NCBI GenBank assembly: GCA_029564595.1
Contig: JAKQPS010000113.1
Location: 96,227 to 160,226 of the forward strand
DNA: 64,000 nucleotides
Source: a bacterium
Lineage (GTDB): Bacteria > UBP15 > UBA6099
Reading direction: 5' to 3'
How positions within the stretch are numbered: the stretch's first letter is position 1; each line of letters opens with the position of its first letter. Made by a program: the position numbers and the translations under genes. The notes beneath the pieces are model-generated. The model saw nothing but the letters and a program-made list of their open reading frames with translations, searched no databases and was not told where the DNA came from. Of this stretch, positions 1 through 9,100 are shown piece by piece.

Positions 1-657
1 GTCGTTTTCGGACGGCGCGGTTTCGTCTTCACCCGAAGGGGACATGTCTTTGGGCATCCAGCCGACGAAAACAAGGCCCTTTTTCTCAAGTTCCTTGACG
101 GTCTGCATGGTGGCGTCGGCGATGCGGACGAGAGTGCGGGCGGGAAGGCTTCCTCCCTCTCGCAAAAGGGTCTTCATGACTCGGCGCTGCGCGGGGGCGC
201 GTTCCAGTCCGGCGAAGTCGTCCGCGTCAGCCATCGTGAACGCGCCCTTCATGACGGTCACGTTCTTTTCAAGCGAGGTGCGCCTCTGCAACGCTTGGAA
301 CGCCGTGCGGTCTATCCCCTTCCCGCTCATCTTCCGATGGAACGGAAAGGCTGTCTCAAGAACCGCGTTCAGCGGGCAAAGGTACATCCGGGACATCCAG
401 AGGCATAAGGATAGAAGGTCGGACGGCATCGACCTGAAGTCGTCCACGACGCTCTCGACGAATTTTAGTTGCCTTTCCGGTTTAATGTCGGTGATGCGGG
501 CGACGACGCCGAATATGCGGCGTTTGCCGAACGGGACGACCACCATTGAGCCGGCTGTAACGGCATCCGTAAGACGCTCCGGAACGGCATAGTCGAACGA
601 CTTGTCCACAGGAACAAGCAGCGGGGACACCGTTACATATCTCTGCCGGGCAACCAT
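1..657 (-). CDS. priA: Primosomal protein N' (PriA helicase), N-terminal part, cut by window edge
   Basis: The reverse strand is open from an ATG at 657 to base 1 (219 codons), so only the N-terminus is here. It matches the PriA 3'-DNA-binding domain: VDKSFDYAVPERL near residues 16-30, followed by a GSMVVVPFGKR segment. A helical stretch with RAPAQRRVMKTL looks like the winged-helix domain that precedes the helicase core. PriA is known to recognise stalled forks and to load the replicative helicase for replication restart. Walker motifs and zinc-binding cysteines would lie outside the window. The 129 bp upstream (658-786) hold no gene that I can see. Family assignment is firm; integrity of the whole gene cannot be judged. 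Confidence 0.88.
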   Translation of the reverse strand, partial: MVARQRYVTVSPLLVPVDKSFDYAVPERLTDAVTAGSMVVVPFGKRRIFGVVARITDIKPERQLKFVESVVDDFRSMPSDLLSLCLWMSRMYLCPLNAVLETAFPFHRKMSGKGIDRTAFQALQRRTSLEKNVTVMKGAFTMADADDFAGLERAPAQRRVMKTLLREGGSLPARTLVRIADATMQTVKELEKKGLVFVGWMPKDMSPSGEDETAPSEND

Positions 658-786
658 CAGTCTAAAAACGCGGAATGAGGATTTCCGCTCTTGCTCGAAA
701 CGCAGATATTCATCTTGAAATAGCTTTAACCTTTCGCGTTGTAGCGCCGCGGCGCGCCCGTGCGCCGCCGCTCATAAACCTGAAAA

Positions 787-2310
787 CTATGCTTTGATTT
801 TTTCTATCACAAGCTCCATTCCATCTACTTCTACAACTATAGCGCTCTCACCGGCGAGTATCGGGTCGCCTGATTTCGAGCGGGCGTTCCATATTTCGCC
901 CCGGACGGAAAATTTCCCTTCCGTATTGACGTCAGTTAGGGTTTTTCCCTTAATGCCGATCATGCCCCGGCGTCCGGTGGACACCTTTTTTCGGTGGGTC
1001 GCAATCACGGCCGCTATGGCCACCCCGAAGAGGAAAGCGGTCGTGCCAGCAGTTGAAAGAATCAGCCAGATGTTGATTTGAAGCGCGGGGTCCGTGGAGT
1101 CCACAAGCATTAGAGAACCTACGACCATCAAAGCCACACCTCCCAGAGCCAGCAAACCGTGGCTGACTATGAATATTTCCAGCACGAACAGAACGAAAGC
1201 GCCGACGATTAGAGCAAGCCCGACTGTGTTTATCGGGATGACCTGAAAAGCGGTGAACGCGATGACGAGGCAGATAGCGCCAACCACGCCGGGGAATATC
1301 GCTCCGGGATGCGTCACCTCGAATATGAGAGCGTAAACGCCTATCATGAACAATATGTAGGCTATCTGCGGGTGGCCTATCATCTGGAAGAAGAGTTCGC
1401 GGAAAGACATCGGAAGTTTTTCCACCGGAGCGCCGTCCGTGCGCAGAGTGAATCGGCCGGAATCGTCGTCGAGCAGTCCGTGCGTCTTGAAAAGCTCGCG
1501 AATGTCCTCATCCGTTTCGTTTAGGTCGAAAACGATAGTTTCGCCGCCGTCGATATCCTCCATGCCCCGCGCGCGCAACTCGTCGAGCAACTCCGGCTCT
1601 ACCTCGCCGGGAGTAAACTCGACTGTCTTCTGTCCGCTTTTTGAGATCGTCCAGCCGTCGATTTTTGAGAGCAGATCATCGACGTCTTCGGCGATAATCT
1701 CAATCACGCCTTTGTCGAGGGCTTCTTGAGAAGTGACGGAAATGCTGCGCAGAACTGCGTCGCGAGCGACGTCGATGTTTCTGCCGCGCCGCTCGGCGTA
1801 CTGTTCCATGAGTTTGACGGCGTAATTGGCGGCCTTTTCCTTCATAGTTTTATCCATCTGCTGGCCGCCCATCGCCACCGGATGAGCGGAGCCTGCGCTC
1901 GTGTTCGGGGCCATCGCCGCCACGTCCGACGCCATCAGCAGGAAAAAACCAGCCGAGGTCGCGGTGGCTCCCGACGGATAAACATAAACCACGACCGGGA
2001 CTTTCGAGTTTATCATCGCAGTTGCGATGTCCTTCATTGAGTCCATCATGCCGCCGGGGGTGTCAATGGTAATAAGCACGGCGGCCGCATTTGTTTTTTC
2101 GCCGTGTTTGACGCCGCGAGTGACGTAATTCTTCGTCGCGTGGCCGATTACTCCCTTGACTTCAAGCAAGACAACCGGGCCTGCGGCGGCTTCCGGGGTT
2201 TTCTCGGTGGAAAACGCGAGAGAGGCCAGCAGGAGAGCCGCCAGCAGAGCCGTCCGCGCGGCGATTCTTTTTGTCCATGAGCGTTTGAGATCAAATTTGT
2301 TTATTTTCAT
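787..2310 (-). CDS. NfeD-family membrane serine protease (ClpP-like plus NfeD OB domain)
   Basis: The 507-residue protein has an N-terminal signal or membrane segment (about residues 18-35). A ClpP/SppA-fold domain follows, with the TIDTPGG motif near 81-87 and a GATATSAG block. By analogy with archaeal 1510-N proteases, Ser119 and Lys159 are the likely Ser-Lys dyad. Several membrane segments lie around 310-440, and a C-terminal OB-fold NfeD domain includes GIKGKTLTDVN. The long NfeD1b type is known to cut membrane proteins such as stomatins, but no stomatin partner is next door. Its ATG overlaps the stop of the upstream M48 protease by 4 bp, so the two are probably translated together, suggesting a joint role in membrane or envelope protein quality control (inference). 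Confidence 0.88.
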   Translation of the reverse strand: MKINKFDLKRSWTKRIAARTALLAALLLASLAFSTEKTPEAAAGPVVLLEVKGVIGHATKNYVTRGVKHGEKTNAAAVLITIDTPGGMMDSMKDIATAMINSKVPVVVYVYPSGATATSAGFFLLMASDVAAMAPNTSAGSAHPVAMGGQQMDKTMKEKAANYAVKLMEQYAERRGRNIDVARDAVLRSISVTSQEALDKGVIEIIAEDVDDLLSKIDGWTISKSGQKTVEFTPGEVEPELLDELRARGMEDIDGGETIVFDLNETDEDIRELFKTHGLLDDDSGRFTLRTDGAPVEKLPMSFRELFFQMIGHPQIAYILFMIGVYALIFEVTHPGAIFPGVVGAICLVIAFTAFQVIPINTVGLALIVGAFVLFVLEIFIVSHGLLALGGVALMVVGSLMLVDSTDPALQINIWLILSTAGTTAFLFGVAIAAVIATHRKKVSTGRRGMIGIKGKTLTDVNTEGKFSVRGEIWNARSKSGDPILAGESAIVVEVDGMELVIEKIKA

Positions 2311-4925
2311 TTTTTTAGAGCCGCCGCCATTCCGGCCAGAGATTCGTTGGTGGGATCAAGTTCGAGAGCCGACTCGAACATGGCAAGAGCGTCAGCCAAC
2401 TTGCCTTCGCGATAATACACGAGGCCGAGGTTGACAATCGTCTCCGGCCGCGAGTCCCCCAGACTCAGAGCCTTTTTAAAGTTCTCGCTTGCGCTATTCA
2501 GTTCGCCTTTCATTGCGAAAGCTCGCCCCGTCGCGCTGAACGATTCGGGCCTATCAGAAGCCAGCGCCGAGGCGGCTCCGTATTCGTTCAACGCGTCGTC
2601 ATATCTTTCCAAGTCGGCGAACGCGTTGCCGAGGGCGAGCCTCAACTCGAATATGTCCGACCGCTTGTTGAGAGCCCGCTTGAGTTCGACGACGGCGGAA
2701 TCCGAGTCGTCGCGCATTTTGTGCGCCGCCGCCAGCAGAGCGTGGGAGGCCATTGTGGCAGGCAGCTTCTTGCCGCGCTCGCTTATCGCCTCCACGGCTT
2801 TGTCCGGTTCACCCGCTTCGAGCGACGCCGCCGCGCTCTCAAGCGCTTCGTCTCCGCTCTCATTTTCCAAGAACGAACGCGGAGAAGGGTCGGGTTCGGG
2901 ACTTATATGCGCCGAGGGGAACCTGCCCGTTGCCGCTTTGATATCGTCCTCAAGGAGTTTCAGCAGAAGAGCGTTTCCGCTCGCTTTTGTTTCGCCCGAG
3001 AAAAAATCGTCTTCGCGGAGGTCCTTGCCGGGATTGAAGCCGTAAGCGAACTCCACAGGGTCTTGGGCCGCTGAAGCCGCCATATTGTGAATCAGAACGG
3101 CGTCCGCCGCTCCGAACCCTTTGCCAAGCAGCGAGCGCATCGTTTCGGCTTTCATCCCGAACCTGCGCTCAACCTGCCTCAACAGCAATCCCTTTTCCGT
3201 TTCCGACATGAGAGCGGCGTTGAGGTTTGCGCTAGCGCGCCTCATTCCGGCCACGCTCCTGTCAATGGACTCGCTTATCTTCTCTGTGGAGGAAAACGAT
3301 TTATCCAAAGAGTCCAACTGGTCGACTGTGCGATTGAAAAGAATCGAGCCGGTGAAGTTGTCAATCGGCTCCTCTGAAGCGAACAGAGAGAAATCAAGCT
3401 CGCGCATCGTGGCGCTCGTCGTTTCATATCCTTTTTGCGCGATTTCAGCGGTTTCTACCACTCGCGACAAAAGGAAATCCGAGTCCGAAGCCATGCGAAG
3501 AATGGCGCGTTCCAGTTCGCGAGCCGCCTGAGCCGCGTTTGCGCCGGACTCCTCCGCGCGGGACAGTTTATAAGCGGCGATTCTGGCGTTCACTTTCATC
3601 TCATCGGCGGCTTCGAGGAGCCTTCTGCCAGTCTGCTTGTAATAATCAAGAGCGGCGAGATATCCGCCGAAGAAATTCGAAGCCTGTTCGAGAATCGCGG
3701 ACCTGCCCCGGTCGTTGCTTCTGACTTTATCCGCAGTGGTTCGGAAAGAGGAAAGGTCTCTGTAAAACGCCTCTTGCATGTCATCGAGTCTGGATGCCAG
3801 CGCTTTAAAATTATAGGCTGCCGGGCCTGCGGCTTTGTCGAGTTCGTCGGCGGCGCTCGTCAGAGCCGAGGAGAGAGAGTGTCTTTCATCCGCAGGCAAG
3901 GACGCAAACCCGGGTGAACGCCGCGCCGCCGCTGCCGAGCCGCGCAGTTCTTCGATGCGTTCCAGTCCATGCGCCGCTGCGGCGTCTTCGGGGTCGTTCG
4001 CCAAAATGTCCTGATAGCGCCTCTCAGCTTCGTCGAACTCTCCGAGTTCCGTCAGAGCGGAGGCAAGCCCGTTGAGAGCGCGCGCGTCCGATGGAGCCAG
4101 AGACAGCGCGGCCCTGAACTCTCCTGATGCCTCGCGATAGTAATGACGCGCAGCATATCCCATCGCTCGATAAATCCTCTCTTCCGGCGTTTCGGCGAGC
4201 GCCGGGTTTGCCGAGAGACTGTTGATGCGCCCGGTCGTCTTGGGGTGGGAAGATAGCGCCACTTCCAGTTTCGACAGATTTCCGGACGGGTTTTCTTTTT
4301 CGAGTTTGCGGAACATCGACGCTAGCGCTCTGGGGTCGTACCCTGCGTCTCTTGAATAAGCCGCTCCAAGAGCGTCCGCCTCGTACTCGTCCTCCCGGCT
4401 GTAATGAAGCTGGGCAAGAGACAAGGCATACTCCGCGATTCTGGTCGTCCTGTCGTCCGTATTTGACGCGAGAATGCCCATTCCGATAAGGATGAACGGA
4501 AGTTTCTTTATCCTTTTAGCCCCGTGTTTTGCGGAGATATGAGCTACCTCATGTCCGATCACTCCAGCGATTTCGTCTTCTGATTCCGCTTCTTCCAACA
4601 TTCCTCTAGTGATGAAAACGAAGCCTCCGGGGGCGGCGAACGCGTTCACCTCGTCGGTGTCGACGATGAAGAATTCATAGTTGATGTCCGTCCTGTGGCC
4701 GACGCTCGCTATAGAGCGTCCCATCCTATTGACATAGTCCGAGAGCGGAGCGTCCTCTATGTAGCCGTAGTATTGCCCTATCTGCTGAACAGTAGCGTTG
4801 CCGTAATGCTTTTCGGTCTTCCATTGAATTTTGTCGAGCAGCGACGCGCGCGCCGCCGTAGCCGCCGCAAGAGTGAGCGCCGCTATCAACACAACCGCGA
4901 TTCTTTTTATTTGAGCAATATTCAT
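2307..4925 (-). CDS. M48-family zinc metalloprotease with TPR repeats (BepA/YfgC-like, extended)
   Basis: This 872-residue protein carries a signal peptide (about residues 1-27) and an M48 domain. The zinc motif HEVAH is at 125-129, and SREDEYEADALG near 173-184 supplies the third ligand Glu. Tetratricopeptide repeats follow (about 255-330). A long helical middle part and a second block of TPRs (about 700-870, for example NLGLVYYREGKLADALAMF) complete it. BepA-type proteins are periplasmic chaperone-proteases for outer-membrane proteins and are usually near 480 residues, so this one is almost twice as long because of the middle region and extra TPRs. It overlaps the NfeD gene by ATGA. Protease fold is firm; substrate unknown. 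Confidence 0.88.
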   Translation of the reverse strand: MNIAQIKRIAVVLIAALTLAAATAARASLLDKIQWKTEKHYGNATVQQIGQYYGYIEDAPLSDYVNRMGRSIASVGHRTDINYEFFIVDTDEVNAFAAPGGFVFITRGMLEEAESEDEIAGVIGHEVAHISAKHGAKRIKKLPFILIGMGILASNTDDRTTRIAEYALSLAQLHYSREDEYEADALGAAYSRDAGYDPRALASMFRKLEKENPSGNLSKLEVALSSHPKTTGRINSLSANPALAETPEERIYRAMGYAARHYYREASGEFRAALSLAPSDARALNGLASALTELGEFDEAERRYQDILANDPEDAAAAHGLERIEELRGSAAAARRSPGFASLPADERHSLSSALTSAADELDKAAGPAAYNFKALASRLDDMQEAFYRDLSSFRTTADKVRSNDRGRSAILEQASNFFGGYLAALDYYKQTGRRLLEAADEMKVNARIAAYKLSRAEESGANAAQAARELERAILRMASDSDFLLSRVVETAEIAQKGYETTSATMRELDFSLFASEEPIDNFTGSILFNRTVDQLDSLDKSFSSTEKISESIDRSVAGMRRASANLNAALMSETEKGLLLRQVERRFGMKAETMRSLLGKGFGAADAVLIHNMAASAAQDPVEFAYGFNPGKDLREDDFFSGETKASGNALLLKLLEDDIKAATGRFPSAHISPEPDPSPRSFLENESGDEALESAAASLEAGEPDKAVEAISERGKKLPATMASHALLAAAHKMRDDSDSAVVELKRALNKRSDIFELRLALGNAFADLERYDDALNEYGAASALASDRPESFSATGRAFAMKGELNSASENFKKALSLGDSRPETIVNLGLVYYREGKLADALAMFESALELDPTNESLAGMAAALKK

Positions 4926-4967
4926 TTAATTTATTCTAAGAATCGAACGCGACGCGTTCAAGGCATG

Positions 4968-6137
4968 TCAGCCACGCGTTGCCGCAATGAGGCGATAGTC
5001 GGCGAACGGACGCTCTTCGGGACGCAGAGAAGACCAGTATCCGCTCCAGTCTGAATGTGTCATGCGCCAGATGGAGGGAAGCGCCCCGTTTCGGGCATAC
5101 CAGTCGAGCGCGCCTTTTATGCCGACGCGGAAATCAGGATATTTAAAAACGTATCCCGCCTTCTTCAGCGCGGTCGTGTCTAGGGAAAAATCCTTAAAAA
5201 GATCGTTGAACTCTTCAGGGTCGGAATCGAAGAACGGCACGCGTTTTCCTTTAGGCAAGACGCCGCCGAGAAGTTTGAACGCGGCCCGCGGAAGCTTCAG
5301 GCTCGGTGAAGACGCTCTAAGCTCCGACGCGACCGCGGACATGACGGTCTTGACGTCCGCAGGGGAGTCATCCGCAACATTGAATATTTTGCCGGACAGC
5401 TTCTGATGTTCCATTACGTAAACTAGGTGCGTCGCCGCGGCGGTGACATCGTCTATGTGAACGAGATGGGTCACAGCAGAACCGTCGCCGGGCAGAGGAG
5501 CCACGCCCAATGATATCGGCCTCAACATGCGGTACATCCTGTAGAAGTTCCTCGGACCGTAAACGTTCGCCGGGCGTATCACTATGACGGGAAGGCCTTT
5601 GCGCTCGAATTCGAGAGCCACCTGCTCCTCTTCGAGCTTCGATCGGGAATACAGAGTCGTTGGATTTGGAACCGCGTCTTCGGAAATGCGGGAGGCGGAG
5701 GCGTCGCCGTACACCTGAGAAGTGCTCCAGACCGCGGCGCCGAGAAGTTCCGGCGCGTGTTCGGAGGCGGCTTCGAGGAGGTTGCGAGTTCCCTCCACAT
5801 TGACCGCCCAGAGCGCTTCTTTCGCCGCACCCATGCTGAACAGCGCGGCAGGATGCAGCAGATATCTTACTCGCCGTCCCTTGAACAGCGCGGCGGCGTC
5901 AGACGGTTTTGTAAGGTCCGCCGGAACAATCTCCAAAGAAACGCCACGGTACTGATTGGGGTTGTCGCGCATGAAACGCTCATGCTCGCGCGCTGCGCTG
6001 AAATCGCGTCCCCTCATGTCCGTGGCGAGAACTGAATATCCGTTAAGCAAAAGAAAATCGACGGCGGTCGATCCGGCAAATCCGGACGCTCCTGTGACGC
6101 AAACCACGCAGTTGTCGTCTATGCGGTTCGTCGGCAT
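4968..6137 (-). CDS. NAD-dependent epimerase/dehydratase (extended SDR)
   Basis: The product has the Rossmann glycine motif TGASGFAG close to the N-terminus and the SDR catalytic pair in YSRSKLEEE (YxxxK). The extended-SDR substrate region RPANVYGPRNFYRMYRML follows. Such enzymes act on nucleotide sugars, sterols or other alcohols; the substrate cannot be read from the sequence. I chose the ATG at 6137, preceded by GGAG about 10 nt upstream. The frame is open to 6239, but that longer version would overlap the upstream coiled-coil gene by 53 bp and add an unstructured, charged 34-residue tail. About 389 residues, usual for the family. Confidence 0.82.
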   Translation of the reverse strand: MPTNRIDDNCVVCVTGASGFAGSTAVDFLLLNGYSVLATDMRGRDFSAAREHERFMRDNPNQYRGVSLEIVPADLTKPSDAAALFKGRRVRYLLHPAALFSMGAAKEALWAVNVEGTRNLLEAASEHAPELLGAAVWSTSQVYGDASASRISEDAVPNPTTLYSRSKLEEEQVALEFERKGLPVIVIRPANVYGPRNFYRMYRMLRPISLGVAPLPGDGSAVTHLVHIDDVTAAATHLVYVMEHQKLSGKIFNVADDSPADVKTVMSAVASELRASSPSLKLPRAAFKLLGGVLPKGKRVPFFDSDPEEFNDLFKDFSLDTTALKKAGYVFKYPDFRVGIKGALDWYARNGALPSIWRMTHSDWSGYWSSLRPEERPFADYRLIAATRG

Positions 6138-6186
6138 TCTACAAGCGCTCCACGGCGGCCGCGCCGCCTTGAGTTTCCGTCCGGAC

Positions 6187-9100
6187 TCAGGCGTCTTTTG
6201 ACTGTCCTTCTCCGGACTTGAAATCGAGCGAAAGCTCAATAAATTTCCCGTAGTCCCGCGCCCGGCGCAAAACCTCTTCGGTCAGAGCTTCGCCCTTCTG
6301 AACGACGCGCACGTTATCATCCGTGTAAATGTCCCTCGGCGCGCGTTTTCCGAGCATCGCGGAGGCATGTTGCCCGCCGAAGAAATCCGCGACATTCTCC
6401 TCAGTGGCTTTTTCAGGGAACCCTTCCGCCCTGCGCGCGAGCCGGGCCGGGTCGAACGCGAGCTTGATCATTCCGGGACCGCCCGCCGCTTCCATCAAAT
6501 CCTTTGTCACTTTCATCCTCAGCGCGTCTTCGTCAACCGGTTTGGGCCGCGCTTCCGCCACTTTTTTCTCTATTTCCCTCTCCATCTCCTCGCGAAGTTT
6601 CTCCAGCCCTCCCTCAAAAACCCTTTCAGCGGTCTCCGCTATCGCCCCGCTTTCGTCCGCGCTCTTCCTCTCAGCTTCCTCGGCAAGTTTTTCCAACTCC
6701 GCGAAACGGATTCCCATCTCCTTGTTGACGCTTTCCTGCAAATCTTTTTTCCATTTTTCGAATTTCTCTTCCGCAAGCGCGGACACAGAGTCGCTATCGA
6801 TCCGCGCGATTCCCGCGCCCTCCCCTGATTCAATCTTTTTCACAGATTCGGAAAGTTCGCTTATTTGCTTCTTCAGTTCCTCAATTTCCAAAATCTCCGG
6901 AACCGCGGAATTATCTTGGACAGGCTCTGATTCTATCAACCTTTCAATAGTCGTAAGTTTCTCGTCAAGGTCGATTAGTTTGCGGTCAAGCCCGTCCTCG
7001 CCGCCGCCGCTCAAAGAAGAAACCTCTTCCAACACGCTCGAGAAACGCGATTCAAGAGAAGCCACGCTCGCTTTTAAATCCTGAACATCGGCAGCGGCGC
7101 GCGCTCCCTCCGCCACAACCTTCCCTATTTCAGATATTTTTCCTTCGATACTATTCAGCGCCTGCGCCGCGTCTTCCGCTTTAGATATCGAAACGGTCAA
7201 CCCGTCGATTTTTTCCAACATCTCTTCTAGCGCTTCATCCATCTTCTCGGATATTTCAGAGAGAACAGAGCGCCTCGACTCTTCCAACTTGGCGGAATCC
7301 ACATACGGCGCTAGAGAACCCATCAACTCCCCGCGCAATCTCTCCTCTACTCCAGAGACATTCGAAATCGAGTCAGTAATGTTTTCTATCCTTTCGCTAA
7401 CTTCCTTGGCAAACCCTTCTATTTTCTCGGATATTTGAGAGAGAACAGAGCGCCTCGACTCTTCCAACTTGGCTGAGTCCACATACGGCGCGAGAGAACC
7501 CATCAACTCCGCGCGCAATCTCTCCTCGGCCCCGGCGATGCCGGCTTCCATGTCCTCGAAACTTGCAAGTTTTCCTGTCATTTCCTCAAATTCAGTTTTT
7601 ATCCTGTCCAGTTCGCCTTTATCAGCCGTCCTTTTCAACAAGGTTTCCAACTCCTTGACGGCTGATTCCACTTCGTTCTTCTCGGCAAAAGCGCCTAACT
7701 TCGAGCGAATCTCCGACAATGACGATTCGGCGTCTGTTTTTGAAATAAAACTATCCGCGCGGGAACTGATTTCGGCTAGAGCCGACTCCAAAGAATCCTT
7801 TTCAGCGAATGCGGCGAGCCGGCTTTCCAACAAAGTCTCATGCTCGTCCTTCAAGCTCTCAAGTTGCGATTGAATTACGCTCAAAGATTTCTCGAAAACG
7901 CCCTTCAAGGATTCGGAGGCAATCCGGGTTTCTTCCGAAACGCGCTCTGTTTCCCCTGAAAGTTTCTCATAAATCCCAATCCTGTCCGCTTCATAATCGG
8001 CGGTTGTCACGACCGCTTCCATGAAAGATTCGACTTCTTCTTTCGACATCCTGAAAATCTCGAGAGCGTTCTCCAATTCGGATTTGTCCGCCGCGTCCTC
8101 AAGCTTCGTTTCCGCTTCGCGCAGCGCAGATTCCGTCGCCGCCGACTTCTCCGCCATCCCGTCCATCCGGGCTTCCATTTCTGCCATCGCGGACGATAAC
8201 GCTTCTTTTTCGGCGAATATTTCCATAAGAGAAGTCAACCGGGCCGATTCATCTTTTATCGCGGCCTCAAGCTTTGCCGACGCTTTCTCCAACTCGGATT
8301 TGTCCGCCGCGCCCTCAAGTTTCGTTTCCGCTTCGCGCAACGCCGATTCCGTCGCCGCCGACTTCTCCGCCATCCCGTCCATCCGGGCTTCCATTTCCGC
8401 CATTGCGGACGACAGTTCTTCTCTTACATCGGCGGGATCAAGCGCGGGGATTCTCATCTCGACCGATTTGATTTCTTCCTTAACCGCGCGCATTTCATCA
8501 TTCATCCTGCCGAATAATTCATCTTTTAATGACCTTATTAACTCCGCCGTTTCAGCTTTTGCCTCTGTGATCGCCGAACCGATTTTTGAATCGGACTCCT
8601 TGGCCGCGCGAGAGATTTCTTGTTTGGCGGCCTCGGATTCCTGTCTGATTTTTGTGATTTCAGCTTCGATATTCCGCTTGAACGACGCGAAAGCCGAGGA
8701 GGATTCCTTTGCCGCCCTATCGAGAGTTTCCGAGAACTTCGCGCGGGCTTCTTCGAGTTGAGCCGACATTGCGGCCATCGCCTGCGACACTTCATCGGAC
8801 ACAAAAGCGCGGGTTTGTTCTATTGAGGCGCGCAAAGACTTCTCGAAATCGCGAGCGCCCGCGTCGATCTTCAACAATCTCGTGTCGGCCGCTTGGGAAG
8901 CGTCTTCCACTCTGGCCGCTATCTCATCGGACAACGTTCTCAGTTTCCTGTCAGTCGCAGATTCCAACTTCGAGGCCATCGAATCTATGACGGATTCCAG
9001 CGAGCGCCGGGTTGATTCATCCTCAGCCCTGATTGCGTCCGACAAGCCCGCCTTCGCCGCAGCCAACTCATTCCTGAGCGCTTCGACTGAAGATTCCATG

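Noticed and set aside
44-592. Plus-strand 182-codon open frame at the left end
   Set aside because: Antisense to the priA coding region, whose reverse-strand product has clear PriA motifs; the plus frame has Ser/Arg-rich shadow composition.
4968-6239. Longer version of the epimerase starting at 6239
   Set aside because: The extra 34 residues are charged and unstructured and would overlap the coiled-coil gene by 53 bp; ATG 6137 has a better ribosome site and directly precedes the Rossmann motif.
7242-8413. CRISPR-like array in the repeats of the coiled-coil gene
   Set aside because: Only two copies of each unit, more than 100 bp long, in frame and coding; not direct short repeats with spacers. 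No CRISPR array or cas gene was seen anywhere in the window.
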